15,899 nucleotides of DNA from Actinomycetes bacterium (GTDB lineage: Bacteria > Actinomycetota > Actinomycetes > Propionibacteriales > Propionibacteriaceae): contig JAKOQD010000066.1 in NCBI GenBank assembly GCA_029778515.1, positions 1 to 15,899 of the forward strand, in the 5' to 3' direction. The notes beneath the pieces are model-generated. The model did no database searches, was not told where the DNA came from, and was given only the letters and a program-made list of their open reading frames with translations. The position numbers were made by a program, and so were the translations under genes. Position 1 is the first letter of the stretch. Each line of letters begins with the position of its first letter. This document shows, in pieces, positions 7,090 through 15,493 of this stretch.

Positions 7090-7938
7090 ATGAGTCTGGC
7101 CGCACTGGCCGAGGATCACGGCCTGCATCGCGTTGGTGCGCGTCCGCCGTTCTTTGCCTACCTCAAGCAGGCCTGGCAGCGCCGCGACTTCATCACAGCG
7201 ATGGCCGGCTACCGGCTGCGCGCCGATCTCGAAGGCAACCGGCTCGGCATCCTGTGGCTGCTGCTGCAGCCGGTGCTGAACGCGGTCATCTACGGCATCA
7301 TCTTCGGCGTGCTGCAGAGCAGCGCGACCCGTGGCGAGGATTACGCCGCCCGGGTCGTGATCGGGGTGTTCCTCTGGCAGTTCTTTGCCAAGAGCCTCAC
7401 CCAGGGTGCCAAGTCGATCACCGGCAACCAGTCGCTGGTGCAGTCGCTGGCCTTCCCGCGGCTGACGCTGCCGGTGGCCGAGGTGATCGAGCAGTTCCTT
7501 TCGCTGCTGCCGTCGATGGGCCTGCTGGTCGTGCTGCTGCCGTTCATGGGGCATCCGCCGACCTGGAGCTGGCTGGGGATGATCCCGCTGCTGTTCCTGT
7601 TCACCCTGTTCAACACCGGGGTGGCGCTGATCGCGGCCCGGTTGACCGTCCATGTTCAGGACCTCAGCCAGCTGCTGCCGTACCTTTCGCGCATCCTCTT
7701 CTACACCTCCGGGGTGCTCTTCGACGTCAGCAAGATCTTCAAGGCGCACCCCGCGGTGATGCAGCTCTACGACTTCTACCCGCTCTACCAGGTGCTGCAG
7801 ATGGCCCGCTCCAGCCTGATGGGCGGGTTCAGCTACGACCCGATGTACTGGCTGTACTTCTCGATCTGGTCGGTGGTCACCTTCGTCGTCGGCCTGCTGT
7901 TCTTCTGGGCCGCGGAGGAGAGGTACGGACGTGACTGA
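7090..7938 (+). CDS. ABC-2 type polysaccharide/teichoic-acid exporter permease (TagG/Wzm type)
   Basis: A 282-residue integral membrane protein with about six hydrophobic segments (roughly 53-75, 88-105, 133-153, 160-183, 197-213 and 255-273). Family landmarks are the N-terminal amphipathic region ending in RADLEGNRLGILWLLLQP (44-61) and VQDLSQLLPYLSRILFYTSG (189-208), both typical of O-antigen and teichoic-acid ABC-2 permeases. It would form a dimeric channel that moves a lipid-linked polymer across the cytoplasmic membrane. The ATG follows GGAGAA with 9-base spacing. Its last 8 bases overlap the start of the ATPase gene, so the two are translationally coupled. TagG versus Wzm (polymer type) cannot be decided from this protein alone; the neighbouring glycerophosphotransferases favour a glycerol-phosphate polymer. 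Confidence 0.93.
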   Translation: MSLAALAEDHGLHRVGARPPFFAYLKQAWQRRDFITAMAGYRLRADLEGNRLGILWLLLQPVLNAVIYGIIFGVLQSSATRGEDYAARVVIGVFLWQFFAKSLTQGAKSITGNQSLVQSLAFPRLTLPVAEVIEQFLSLLPSMGLLVVLLPFMGHPPTWSWLGMIPLLFLFTLFNTGVALIAARLTVHVQDLSQLLPYLSRILFYTSGVLFDVSKIFKAHPAVMQLYDFYPLYQVLQMARSSLMGGFSYDPMYWLYFSIWSVVTFVVGLLFFWAAEERYGRD

Positions 7939-8725
7939 GCCACTCACCCCGCTGCGTCCGGTGATCACCCCCGATTCGGTGGCCGCGGACGGCCGGCGTC
8001 CGGTCGTGATCGTCGACGACCTGCACGTGAAGTACCGGGTCTACTCCAGCGGCAAGGCGATCAAGCGCAACACCCGCGGTGTCCTCAAGGCGCCCAGCCG
8101 CGGCATCCGGGTGGTGCACGCACTCAAGGGGGTCAGCTTCGTCGCCTACGAGAACGAGTCGATCGGGGTGATCGGCTCCAACGGTTCGGGCAAGTCCACC
8201 CTGATGCGGGCGGTCACCGGCCTGACCCCGCCGGAATCCGGCGCGGTGTACGCAGCGTCCCGGCCGAACCTGCTCGGTGTCGGTGCGGCGCTGATCCCCG
8301 ACCTCTCCGGCGACCGCAACATCATGCTCGGCGGCTTGGCGCTCGGCCTCACCCGCAAGGAGGTCGAGGAGCTGCACGACCCGATCGTGAACTTCGCCGA
8401 ACTCAGCGAGTTCATCGACCTGCCGATGCGGACGTACTCGTCCGGCATGCAGGCCCGGCTGAAGTTCGCCATCGCGACCATCAAGCACCACGAGATCCTG
8501 ATCGTCGACGAGGCGCTGTCGGTCGGCGACCGGCGCTTCCGCCAGCGCAGCGAGAACCGCATCCGCGAGATCCGCGACAACGCCGGCACGGTGTTTCTGG
8601 TCTCGCACTCGATGACCTCGATCCGGGACACCTGCTCGCGGACGATCTGGCTCAACAAGGGCGACCTGATCATGGACGGTCCCACCGACGAAGTGGTCAC
8701 CGCCTACGAGGAGTCTCGCCGCTGA
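7931..8725 (+). CDS. ABC exporter ATPase (TagH/Wzt type)
   Basis: A 264-residue nucleotide-binding subunit for the preceding permease. Walker A is GSNGSGKST (82-90), the ABC signature YSSGMQARL (169-177), Walker B ILIVDE (189-194), and the H-loop histidine H226 in LVSHS. The segment NLLGVGAALIPDLSGDRN (113-130) is characteristic of the polysaccharide/teichoic-acid exporter subfamily. It ends soon after the ATPase core, so it lacks the extra C-terminal domain found in some Wzt proteins (glycan binding) and in Bacillus TagH. Polymer recognition would then rest with the permease. It starts with GTG inside the end of the permease gene. A 72-bp gap separates it from the second glycerophosphotransferase gene, probably in the same transcript. 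Confidence 0.94.
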   Translation: MTEPLTPLRPVITPDSVAADGRRPVVIVDDLHVKYRVYSSGKAIKRNTRGVLKAPSRGIRVVHALKGVSFVAYENESIGVIGSNGSGKSTLMRAVTGLTPPESGAVYAASRPNLLGVGAALIPDLSGDRNIMLGGLALGLTRKEVEELHDPIVNFAELSEFIDLPMRTYSSGMQARLKFAIATIKHHEILIVDEALSVGDRRFRQRSENRIREIRDNAGTVFLVSHSMTSIRDTCSRTIWLNKGDLIMDGPTDEVVTAYEESRR

Positions 8726-8797
8726 GGCGTTGCACAGCCGCGGGTGGCAGGCTCAGCCCGGGCGTCGCCCGCGCCGGCGGAGAAGGGAAATGCACTG

Positions 8798-10702
8798 ATG
8801 AGTGACGAGGAACAGGTCGAGAGCGAGTCTGAGGACCCCAAGGCCGCTGATGCCGCCCAGGTGGTGCGGATGCCCCAGTCCTTCGAGTTCGCTCGCGCTG
8901 TGCTCGGCACGCCGCAGATGCCGGCGTGGCTGGGCTGGCTCGACCGGTTGCTGTCCGGCTACTACCTGGCGGTCACCGGAGCGATCTGGGGCATCGTCGT
9001 CGCCTGCATCATCGGCGGCTGGGTGGTTGCCGGCATCATCTTCCTCGCCCTCGAGGTACTCACCGACTGGCTGGCTTCCCGCTCCTGCGTCCGCGAGACG
9101 CTGTTGATGCGCCGGCTGGGCGTAGGCGCGAACGTCCGGCAGCTCATTCGCGGCGTCCTGCTCGTCGCCCTGGTGGGACGTGGCGGGGACGGCTGGCTGG
9201 CCGCTGCGGTTGCGGCGGCGGTGCTGCTGATCCAGATGGTGCACCTGACCCTGCGGGCGGGCTCCGCCTGGCTCAGCGGCCGTCAGCCCGCGCTGGCCTA
9301 CCGCACCAACGGCGAGCCGCAGCCCGCGGCCAGCGTGGCCTTCGCGCGGGAGTACCGGGCGTCCGCCTGGCAGAACCCGCTGGTGGTGGTGCTCGAGCTT
9401 CTCGTCGCATCCTGGACGCTGGTTGCGCACGTGCTTGGCTGGCAGTTGTGGCTCAATGTGGGCTTCGTCCTGGTGCTGGTCGTGGTACTGGGCGTACTCG
9501 GCGTCCGGCACGGTCAGCGGCTGCGCGTGCTCGGCTCGGACGCATCGGTGGCCCGGGTGCTGAATCAGGTCAGGGCCGAGTTGGACGCGATCGCTCCCGA
9601 GGCGGTCGTCTACATGTCGGCGGACGCGGGCCAGTCGCTCTACATCCTGAACCAGTGGGTGCCGGCGATCGAGGCGCTGCACCAGAAGTCGTTCATCATG
9701 GTGCGCGAGGCCAGCCACCTGCAGCCGATCGCGCCGACGCCGGTGCCGGTGGTGTATGCGCCGAAGACCCGGCACGTCGAGGAGCTGATCCGGCCGACCA
9801 CGATGGTGGCCTACTACCTGGCCAACGCAGGCAAGAACGTGCACTTGCTGCGCGAGGCCAGCATCCGGCACGTCTTCCTCAACCACGGCGACTCCGACAA
9901 GTCCACCTCGGCGAACCCGGTCTCGCGGGTCTACGACGGCGTCTGGGTGGCCGGCCAGGCCGCGATCGACCGCTACGAGGCGGCCGGCATCCACATGCCC
10001 GACAGCCAGTACGCGATCATCGGACGCCCGCAGGTCGAGCAGCTGAGGGTCGGCCCGATCGCGGAGGACCACCGCCGCACGATCCTGTACGCGCCCACCT
10101 TCGAGGGCTACTACGAGGAGTCCAACTACTCCTCACTGGAGCGCATGGGCCCGCAGATGATCCGCCGGATCCTTGCGGAGTTGCCCGACGTCCGGATCAT
10201 CTTCAAGCCGCACCCGGCCAGCGGTGTGCAGCGTCCCGGCATGGCTCAGGCCAGGGTCGAGATCGTCGAGTTGCTGGCGGCGGCGAACGCCGGCCACCTG
10301 TATGTCGGTCCGGAGGCGTCCATCACCTTGTACGAGTGCTTCGATGCTGCGGACGCGCTGATCTCGGACATCTCCAGCGTGGTCACCGACTACCTCTACA
10401 CCGAGCGGCCGCTGATCACCTCCAACCCGCGCGAACTCGACCTGGCGACGTACTACAACACCTTCCCGACCCAGCGCGCGTCGTACATCCTCGAGCACGA
10501 CCTGTCGAACCTTTCGCAGATCCTTGCGGACGCGCTCGCGGACGACTCGCTGCGCGCCGACCGGCTGAAGATGAAGAAGTACGTGCTGGGCGACCTGCCC
10601 GCCGGCCCGCTCGCCGCATTCGTGGCCGAAGGGGACCGGATCACCGCCGAAGCCAAGCTGCACGCCGCGTCCATCCAGAACGAGTTCCGCGTCAAGAGCT
10701 GA
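8798..10702 (+). CDS. CDP-glycerol glycerophosphotransferase (TagF-like), membrane-embedded N-terminus, paralogue 2
   Basis: A 634-residue paralogue of the protein at 3273-5135 with the same layout. It has an acidic hydrophilic N-terminus (MSDEEQVESESEDPK), hydrophobic segments at about 56-90, 117-152, 194-212 and 217-236, then the Glyphos_transf domain from about 250. Landmarks are NHGDSDKSTSAN with H363, GRPQVEQ, LYAPTFEGYY, FKPHPASG with H472, and SDISSVVTDYLYTERP with D524 and S526/S527. It lacks the extra residues that the palindromic element adds to paralogue 1. The ATG at 8798 is chosen over the in-frame ATG at 8744 because AAGGGA (8783-8788) is well placed. Two transferases in one locus suggest a division of labour such as priming versus chain extension, which is inference. 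Confidence 0.9.
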   Translation: MSDEEQVESESEDPKAADAAQVVRMPQSFEFARAVLGTPQMPAWLGWLDRLLSGYYLAVTGAIWGIVVACIIGGWVVAGIIFLALEVLTDWLASRSCVRETLLMRRLGVGANVRQLIRGVLLVALVGRGGDGWLAAAVAAAVLLIQMVHLTLRAGSAWLSGRQPALAYRTNGEPQPAASVAFAREYRASAWQNPLVVVLELLVASWTLVAHVLGWQLWLNVGFVLVLVVVLGVLGVRHGQRLRVLGSDASVARVLNQVRAELDAIAPEAVVYMSADAGQSLYILNQWVPAIEALHQKSFIMVREASHLQPIAPTPVPVVYAPKTRHVEELIRPTTMVAYYLANAGKNVHLLREASIRHVFLNHGDSDKSTSANPVSRVYDGVWVAGQAAIDRYEAAGIHMPDSQYAIIGRPQVEQLRVGPIAEDHRRTILYAPTFEGYYEESNYSSLERMGPQMIRRILAELPDVRIIFKPHPASGVQRPGMAQARVEIVELLAAANAGHLYVGPEASITLYECFDAADALISDISSVVTDYLYTERPLITSNPRELDLATYYNTFPTQRASYILEHDLSNLSQILADALADDSLRADRLKMKKYVLGDLPAGPLAAFVAEGDRITAEAKLHAASIQNEFRVKS

Positions 10703-10718
10703 GGCGTCAGCGGACGCC
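10703..10718. terminator. Perfect hairpin covering two convergent stop codons
   Basis: GGCGTC-AGCG-GACGCC is a perfect 6-bp stem with a 4-base loop. It begins directly after the TGA of the second TagF-like gene (10700-10702) and contains the stop of the opposing GT2 gene (10707-10709). Only 4 bp separate the stops, so this is the sole candidate terminator for both transcripts. No T-run follows, as is common in actinobacteria. Confidence 0.5.
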
Positions 10719-12380
10719 GAGCGCGGCGGGGGGAATGCCGGTAAGGGTCTCCTCGGCGTAGGACTCGCGGAAGTGCTGGTCGTTGACCGCCCAAGTGTGT
10801 GGGCCGGCGTGGCGGGTGTGCACGTAGCCGGGGCCGCTGCAGGCGTAGGTGAGCGCACCGGCCTCCTCCATGCGGGTCCACAGGCCCCGATCGACAGCGC
10901 GCCGCTGCGAGCGCCAGCCGCCGACCGCGGTCAGGTCGTGCTTGGCGATGATCGCCGCGCCACCGGCCACCTGCCAGCGGTAGCCCTCCAGGAAGAACCG
11001 GCGGATGACCAGCGAGTCGTCCTCCTCGAAGTGCACCAGGGCCAGCTTCTTGCCCACCAGGTGCGCCTCGGAGTACGTCCAGGCGGCCAGCAGGTCGGTG
11101 AGGTGATGCGGGCCGTACCAGTCGTCGTCGTCGACCTTCGTGATGAAGTCACCGGACGCGGCCGCGGAGAGTCCAGCCAGCACGTCGCCGAAAAGCATGT
11201 CCGAGCCGAACTCGAGGACGGGCCCCAGCACCCCAAGCACCGGCTCGGGGAACGACTCCCGCGCCGGTGCGGGGAAGCCGTGGCAACCCACCACCACCTC
11301 GACGTTTGGATGGTCCTGCGCCGCCAACTGCTCGAGGATGCGCACCAGCAGGTTCGGCCGCTGGCACGACAGGATCACCGAGACAGAGGGCAGCTCGCCC
11401 TCGGTGAAGGCACGGGTATGCCCGGTCATCACCGCGCGCACCTGGGCCAGCGACCGGTTCATGTGGTCGAGCAGTCCCATCCGCGCGAACGGCGATTCCA
11501 CCAGCCGCGCGAGCTCGGGCGACAGTTCCAGACCGGGGGCAGCGTCATGCACGACGGCCCCATAGGCCGCCAGTTGGGCCACCAGGCGGCCCGCGACGAG
11601 CCCGCCACCGACGCCGGAGGCGTCGATGTCGGTGACCAGCCCCAACTGGCGCAGGTTGGTGGCGGTGAGGCCCGCGGACGCGTCCGCATCGACCAGGAGC
11701 GAGCCGTTCGAGTCGATCAGCAGGCGGCCATCCCGCACCCGCGCTGTCGCGGAAACGGTGCTGGGTGACGGCTGCCGGCGTTCCAGCGGGCGGTGCACCT
11801 TCGGATCGATCAGGATTTGCGACCCGGGTGTCCGCTCGATCAGCACCGGTGGCGCCGGATGCTCCCCCAGCCAGAACTCGCCCTCGCCGTCCACCAACAC
11901 CTCGAAGTCGGTGAACTGCTTTTTCTGCTTCCTTGGATTAAGCGGACGCAGGCCGCCACCCGGCTGCCAGCAGTCCGCCACCGGAGCACCGGCATCGACG
12001 GCCACCCGCCGGCCGCCCCACCCGGTCGTGGGCCGCACCGGGTAGAACAGCCCGAAGGCCGCACGCACCAGCTCGTAGCCGGCGATCGGTTCAGCCAGGA
12101 CGAGCCCGGCGCTCGCCACCCGACCGGCCTGGTCGAAGTCCGTCCGCAGTGAACGGACGCCCTTCAGGGGCCCCAGCCGTCCCGTCCAATCCGGACGGAT
12201 CGCGTACCAGGGCGAGACCCGCAGTTCGAGGGCGCGGTACTTGCGCCTGGCCCGTGGATCCGAGACGAACGCGGCGAACTGCTCGGGTGTGCTGAACTCC
12301 AGCCGCAGGACGGCGGGTTGCGCATCGGTCTTCGAACGGCCGAGCACTCGGCGAACCCAGCGCCGGGGGTGCTTCAGCAT
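10707..12380 (-). CDS. GT2-family glycosyltransferase with long unassigned N-terminal region
   Basis: A 557-residue protein. Residues 331 to about 540 are a GT-A fold family 2 glycosyltransferase: PSVSVILSCQRPNLLVRILE (331-350) is the nucleotide-binding strand and helix, DFITKVDDDDWYGPHHL (411-427) carries the metal-binding Asp cluster (417-420), and AVDRGLWTRM (495-504) supplies a likely acceptor-side Asp. Residues 1-330 show no motif I recognise, though the ends of this part look like compact alpha/beta sequence. No signal peptide or membrane segment is seen, so it is cytoplasmic. It lies 18 bp after the FnIII gene and is last in the operon; AAGG precedes its ATG. A role in decorating or building a wall glycan is inferred from its neighbours. 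Confidence 0.86.
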   Translation of the reverse strand: MLKHPRRWVRRVLGRSKTDAQPAVLRLEFSTPEQFAAFVSDPRARRKYRALELRVSPWYAIRPDWTGRLGPLKGVRSLRTDFDQAGRVASAGLVLAEPIAGYELVRAAFGLFYPVRPTTGWGGRRVAVDAGAPVADCWQPGGGLRPLNPRKQKKQFTDFEVLVDGEGEFWLGEHPAPPVLIERTPGSQILIDPKVHRPLERRQPSPSTVSATARVRDGRLLIDSNGSLLVDADASAGLTATNLRQLGLVTDIDASGVGGGLVAGRLVAQLAAYGAVVHDAAPGLELSPELARLVESPFARMGLLDHMNRSLAQVRAVMTGHTRAFTEGELPSVSVILSCQRPNLLVRILEQLAAQDHPNVEVVVGCHGFPAPARESFPEPVLGVLGPVLEFGSDMLFGDVLAGLSAAASGDFITKVDDDDWYGPHHLTDLLAAWTYSEAHLVGKKLALVHFEEDDSLVIRRFFLEGYRWQVAGGAAIIAKHDLTAVGGWRSQRRAVDRGLWTRMEEAGALTYACSGPGYVHTRHAGPHTWAVNDQHFRESYAEETLTGIPPAALGVR

Positions 12381-12398
12381 GGACTCAACCTTATGTGA

Positions 12399-13931
12399 CT
12401 AGACCTTCTTGGCCGAAGAGCACGCCCAGGAAGCGGTGTGGAAGCCGAATCTTCCGTAGCGCACGCAGAGCTTGATCTTGCCGCCCCCGGAGATCCGCCA
12501 GCTGCTGCCGGTGGCACCCGAGATCGGGGAACCGTTGCGGTACCACTGGAAGTCGTTGTTGTCGGCGCGCTCGGTGGGCAGCACCGCAGCCAGGTAGGCG
12601 CGACTCGACCACTTCAGCACCTTGCCCTTCTTGACGAACTTCACCTTGTAGGTGGTGAGGAAGTCGCGCTTAGCCATGGTGTGGTTGTAGGTGACGCTGT
12701 CACCAGCGACCGCAACGGTTTCCTTTGCGGCCACGAACCGGTCCTCGGCGTGACTGGTGCGGACGGTGTACGTCGCCGCAGGCAGGCCCGCGATCTCATA
12801 CTTGCCGGACGAATCGCTGCGGTTGGCGGCCACGACCTGACCGTCGAGCAGCGCGCTCACGTCGATCGAGCAGCTGTCCTTCGTGCCCTGCCCGGGGCAG
12901 TCGATCTGACCCTTGAGGACGGTGCCCTTGCCCACGGTTACCGCGGGCGCCTCGGTAGTGCCACCCATGGCCACACTCACCTGGGTGCCCTGGCTCTGGA
13001 TTAGAGCGCCGTCGGCACCCGACTTGGCCCACAGGGAGGTGTAGTTGGCTGGTCCGACGTTGACCACCTGCACGTAGTAGCCGCCCGGACGCACCTGCAG
13101 CGTGTATTCCCAGCTGCTGCCCTTCTTGGTCAGGTTCACCTGCTGGTTCACGTCGCCGCTGGCCACCGAGTACGCAGCTACTGAGTAGTTCGCGAACGCG
13201 GCGTCGGGCGCTCCGGTCACAGTCCCGTGGATCCAGCCAATCGGGGAGAGCGTCTTGGCGAGCACGGCAGTACTGCGGTCACCGACCTGGGCGTGGTCGG
13301 TGATGCCGACCACGGTGGCGCGGACGAAGAAGTTGGTGTTGGTGCTCAGCCCGTTGAGCGTACCGGAGTTACCGCTGAAGAACTGCGATCCGTTGCCGGT
13401 GGTCATCGCCTGGTCCTCGGCGTAGTCGACCCGGATGGCGTGGGCGGCCGGGTCGAAGCCGGCCGGCGGCGTCCACGACAAGGTCAGGGTGTTCGGGGTC
13501 TGCTTGGTCATCTTCAGGTCGGTGGGCGGCTCGAGCATGGTCGCCGCGGTGGTGGCGCGGGTCGCCTTCGCCTTCGACCAGGCGCTTAGCTGCTTGCCGT
13601 CGGTGACCTGCAGGACGGCCACGTTGAAGGTGTAGGACGTGCTCGGGGCCAGGCCCTTGAAGACCGTCGTGCCGTCCGAGCCGGTGTTCTGGTACAGCGT
13701 CTGGCCACCGCCGACAGCGCGGACGCGGTAGCCGGGTGCGCCGGTGACCGTGCGCCAGAAGAGCTCTACCGAGGTCTTGGCGGAGTTCACTGCGGAGAGC
13801 TCCGGCGGAGCGCTGTACGGGTACTTGGCTGCGTCCGCGTTGGCGGCGGGCACGAGCAGGCCGAGGACGACCACGAACGCGGCGAGCAGCGCGAACCAGG
13901 GGCTGTGCCGGTGGGTGCGATTGGTGTTCAC
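12399..13931 (-). CDS. Secreted fibronectin type III domain protein
   Basis: A 510-residue exported protein. The signal peptide spans about 1-35 (hydrophobic core FALLAAFVVVLGLLV, cut near ANADA). Two fibronectin type III-like domains follow at about 41-127 and 133-228 (GAPGYRVRAV...GLAPSTSYTFNV and TLSWTPP...GLSTNTNFFVRA). A further beta-rich region spans about 231-330, and a carboxypeptidase-regulatory or CnaB-like module about 335-418 (GQIDCPGQG, SDSSGKYEIAGLPAATYTVR). The C-terminal Ig-like stretch contains FQWYRNGSPISGATGSSW (461-478). There is no LPXTG motif or C-terminal helix, so it is released or held non-covalently. The GTG at 13931 is chosen because GTGA overlaps the PLD stop and AGGA (13939-13942) lies 7 bases upstream. 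It probably binds surface glycan or partners the PLD-like protein. Confidence 0.86.
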   Translation of the reverse strand: MNTNRTHRHSPWFALLAAFVVVLGLLVPAANADAAKYPYSAPPELSAVNSAKTSVELFWRTVTGAPGYRVRAVGGGQTLYQNTGSDGTTVFKGLAPSTSYTFNVAVLQVTDGKQLSAWSKAKATRATTAATMLEPPTDLKMTKQTPNTLTLSWTPPAGFDPAAHAIRVDYAEDQAMTTGNGSQFFSGNSGTLNGLSTNTNFFVRATVVGITDHAQVGDRSTAVLAKTLSPIGWIHGTVTGAPDAAFANYSVAAYSVASGDVNQQVNLTKKGSSWEYTLQVRPGGYYVQVVNVGPANYTSLWAKSGADGALIQSQGTQVSVAMGGTTEAPAVTVGKGTVLKGQIDCPGQGTKDSCSIDVSALLDGQVVAANRSDSSGKYEIAGLPAATYTVRTSHAEDRFVAAKETVAVAGDSVTYNHTMAKRDFLTTYKVKFVKKGKVLKWSSRAYLAAVLPTERADNNDFQWYRNGSPISGATGSSWRISGGGKIKLCVRYGRFGFHTASWACSSAKKV

Positions 13932-15391
13932 TTGCACGTCCTGCTTCCCTGGTTGAGCTCGTTCCAGCCGGCCTGGTAGACCCCGTAGACCTGGCGGATG
14001 TCGGCGGCCATGGCATCGTCGGCGCGGCGGGAGTCCATCGTGATCACGTGCTCCTCGCTGTACCGGATGGCCGAGGTGCTCATGTTGGCCGTGCCGAACA
14101 GGATGCGTCCGTTGTTGTTGGTGGCCGGCCCGATCAGAATCATCTTGGTGTGGATCGGGATCCGCGTGCAGTTGATCTGCTCGGTCAGTCCGGCGGCCTT
14201 GATCTGCTTGGAGACCTGCTTGGAGATGGTCTGCGCGCCGCCGGTCTGAGAGAGCAGGATGCGCACGTCGCAGCCTTGCCTCTTCAGGGTCTTCACCGTG
14301 TCGATGAAGCGGACGGCGCGGGTGTCGGTGAGCCGATACATCGCCACCCGGATCTTGTTGTCCACGGTGCAGTCGACGTCGTTGAACTGCTCGACGTAGT
14401 AGTCCAGCACGGTCTCAGGCTGCGGGCTGAAGGAGATTGTGGTGCCGCGGCCGGCGTCGGTGTAGCGGCGGAAGTACGAATCGGTCCAGATGCCGCGGAG
14501 CTTCTTCAGGCTGCCGGCCGCGGTGACGATGCCGGACTGCTTCGCGCCGGGGAACTTGCCCGACTTGCAGTTGCTGCCGCCGGTGCTGCTGCCGGTGCAA
14601 ACCTTCATGGCGTTGTAGCGGTCGACGGTGAAGTTGTAAAGGCGCACGTCGTCGTAGACCAGCGTGGCTTCCTGCCAGTAGTTGCGCACCTGGCTGCGGG
14701 CGAAGTTGCCGGACGAGGAGTAGACCGCGGGGTGCTGGGCGCTGTCGCCGGCCCAGATCGTGTCGCTGATCGCGAGGAACTTCTCGTGGTTGATCGCGTA
14801 CGGGAATTTCTTCGCCGTATTGGTGTTGAGACAGCCGTTGTAGCACCAGTAGATGCCGGCGCCGATCTCGGCCAGCTTCTTTTTGATCTGTGCCTTCGAG
14901 CTGGAGGACGTGATGCCGCCGCCGTCCATCACGAAGCCGATCTTCACGCCGCGGTTGGCGATCACGTACTTCATCGCGTTCCAGATGACGTCGGTGTCGG
15001 TCTCGGGACGCTCGGCCGTGCCGATCGCCCGGATGAAGTACATGCCCACGTAGATGTTGGCGCCCTGCTTGGCGCCGCAGATGATCTGCGCGACCTTGTG
15101 GGCGAAGCTCCACGTGGCGGACGGGGCGTTGTTGGTGTCACCCAGGCCGCGGTACTCCATGTCGTCGGTGTTGAACCAGGCCTCGACGCCGCCCGGCACC
15201 GTGGTGAGCGTGGGACAGCTGGAAGCGTCGGCGCTGGCGTTCGTCGCCGCTGCGGCTTCCTGGGTGTCGGGGTTGATCGTCCAATCGATCGCGGCGGCCG
15301 GCGTGGTCGCCAGTGCTGCGACCAGGGACACAGCGCCGAACACCGCCAGAATCCGATGGGTCCATCGTTTCCGTGGCGTGGCTGAAGGCAT
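13928..15391 (-). CDS. Secreted phospholipase-D-like protein with two H-x-K motifs
   Basis: A 487-residue exported protein. The signal peptide spans about 1-34 (cut after TPAAA). Two PLD half-sites are present: NHEKFLAIS (201-209, H202 and K204) with SSSGNF (225-230), and IHTKMILIG (413-421, H414 and K416) with FGTANMS (432-438) and E446/E447. The Asp that completes the classical HxKxxxxD motif is Ser209 in the first and Gly421 in the second; secreted actinobacterial PLD-like proteins often diverge here, so activity is possible but unproven. Members of this superfamily cut or transfer phosphodiesters through a histidine intermediate. Multiple cysteines suggest disulfides. The ATG follows GAGGGGG. 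It heads the operon with the FnIII and GT2 genes. Confidence 0.88.
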   Translation of the reverse strand: MPSATPRKRWTHRILAVFGAVSLVAALATTPAAAIDWTINPDTQEAAAATNASADASSCPTLTTVPGGVEAWFNTDDMEYRGLGDTNNAPSATWSFAHKVAQIICGAKQGANIYVGMYFIRAIGTAERPETDTDVIWNAMKYVIANRGVKIGFVMDGGGITSSSSKAQIKKKLAEIGAGIYWCYNGCLNTNTAKKFPYAINHEKFLAISDTIWAGDSAQHPAVYSSSGNFARSQVRNYWQEATLVYDDVRLYNFTVDRYNAMKVCTGSSTGGSNCKSGKFPGAKQSGIVTAAGSLKKLRGIWTDSYFRRYTDAGRGTTISFSPQPETVLDYYVEQFNDVDCTVDNKIRVAMYRLTDTRAVRFIDTVKTLKRQGCDVRILLSQTGGAQTISKQVSKQIKAAGLTEQINCTRIPIHTKMILIGPATNNNGRILFGTANMSTSAIRYSEEHVITMDSRRADDAMAADIRQVYGVYQAGWNELNQGSRTCK

Positions 15392-15493
15392 CCGTCCCCC
15401 TCGTCGTGGCTGCCATCATCGAGCCGGCGGCCCGGTGGCTGAGAATTCTTCTTAGGGTGCTTTCAAGACAGCATAACTCACGCTGCGCGCTAC

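Noticed and set aside
8750..8780. GGGCGTCGCCC hairpin before the second TagF-like gene
   Set aside because: The stem is short and has almost no loop, and it lies in a 72-bp gap where read-through from the exporter genes seems more likely than termination.
8926..10761. Plus-strand open frame (611 codons) in another frame of the second TagF-like gene
   Set aside because: Arg/Gly/Ala-rich sequence with no domain; the overlapping frame carries all glycerophosphotransferase motifs and a proper ribosome site.
14048..15385. Plus-strand open frame opposite the PLD-like gene
   Set aside because: The low-complexity Val/Ala/Gly/Asp translation has no motif, whereas the opposite strand has a signal peptide and two PLD half-sites.
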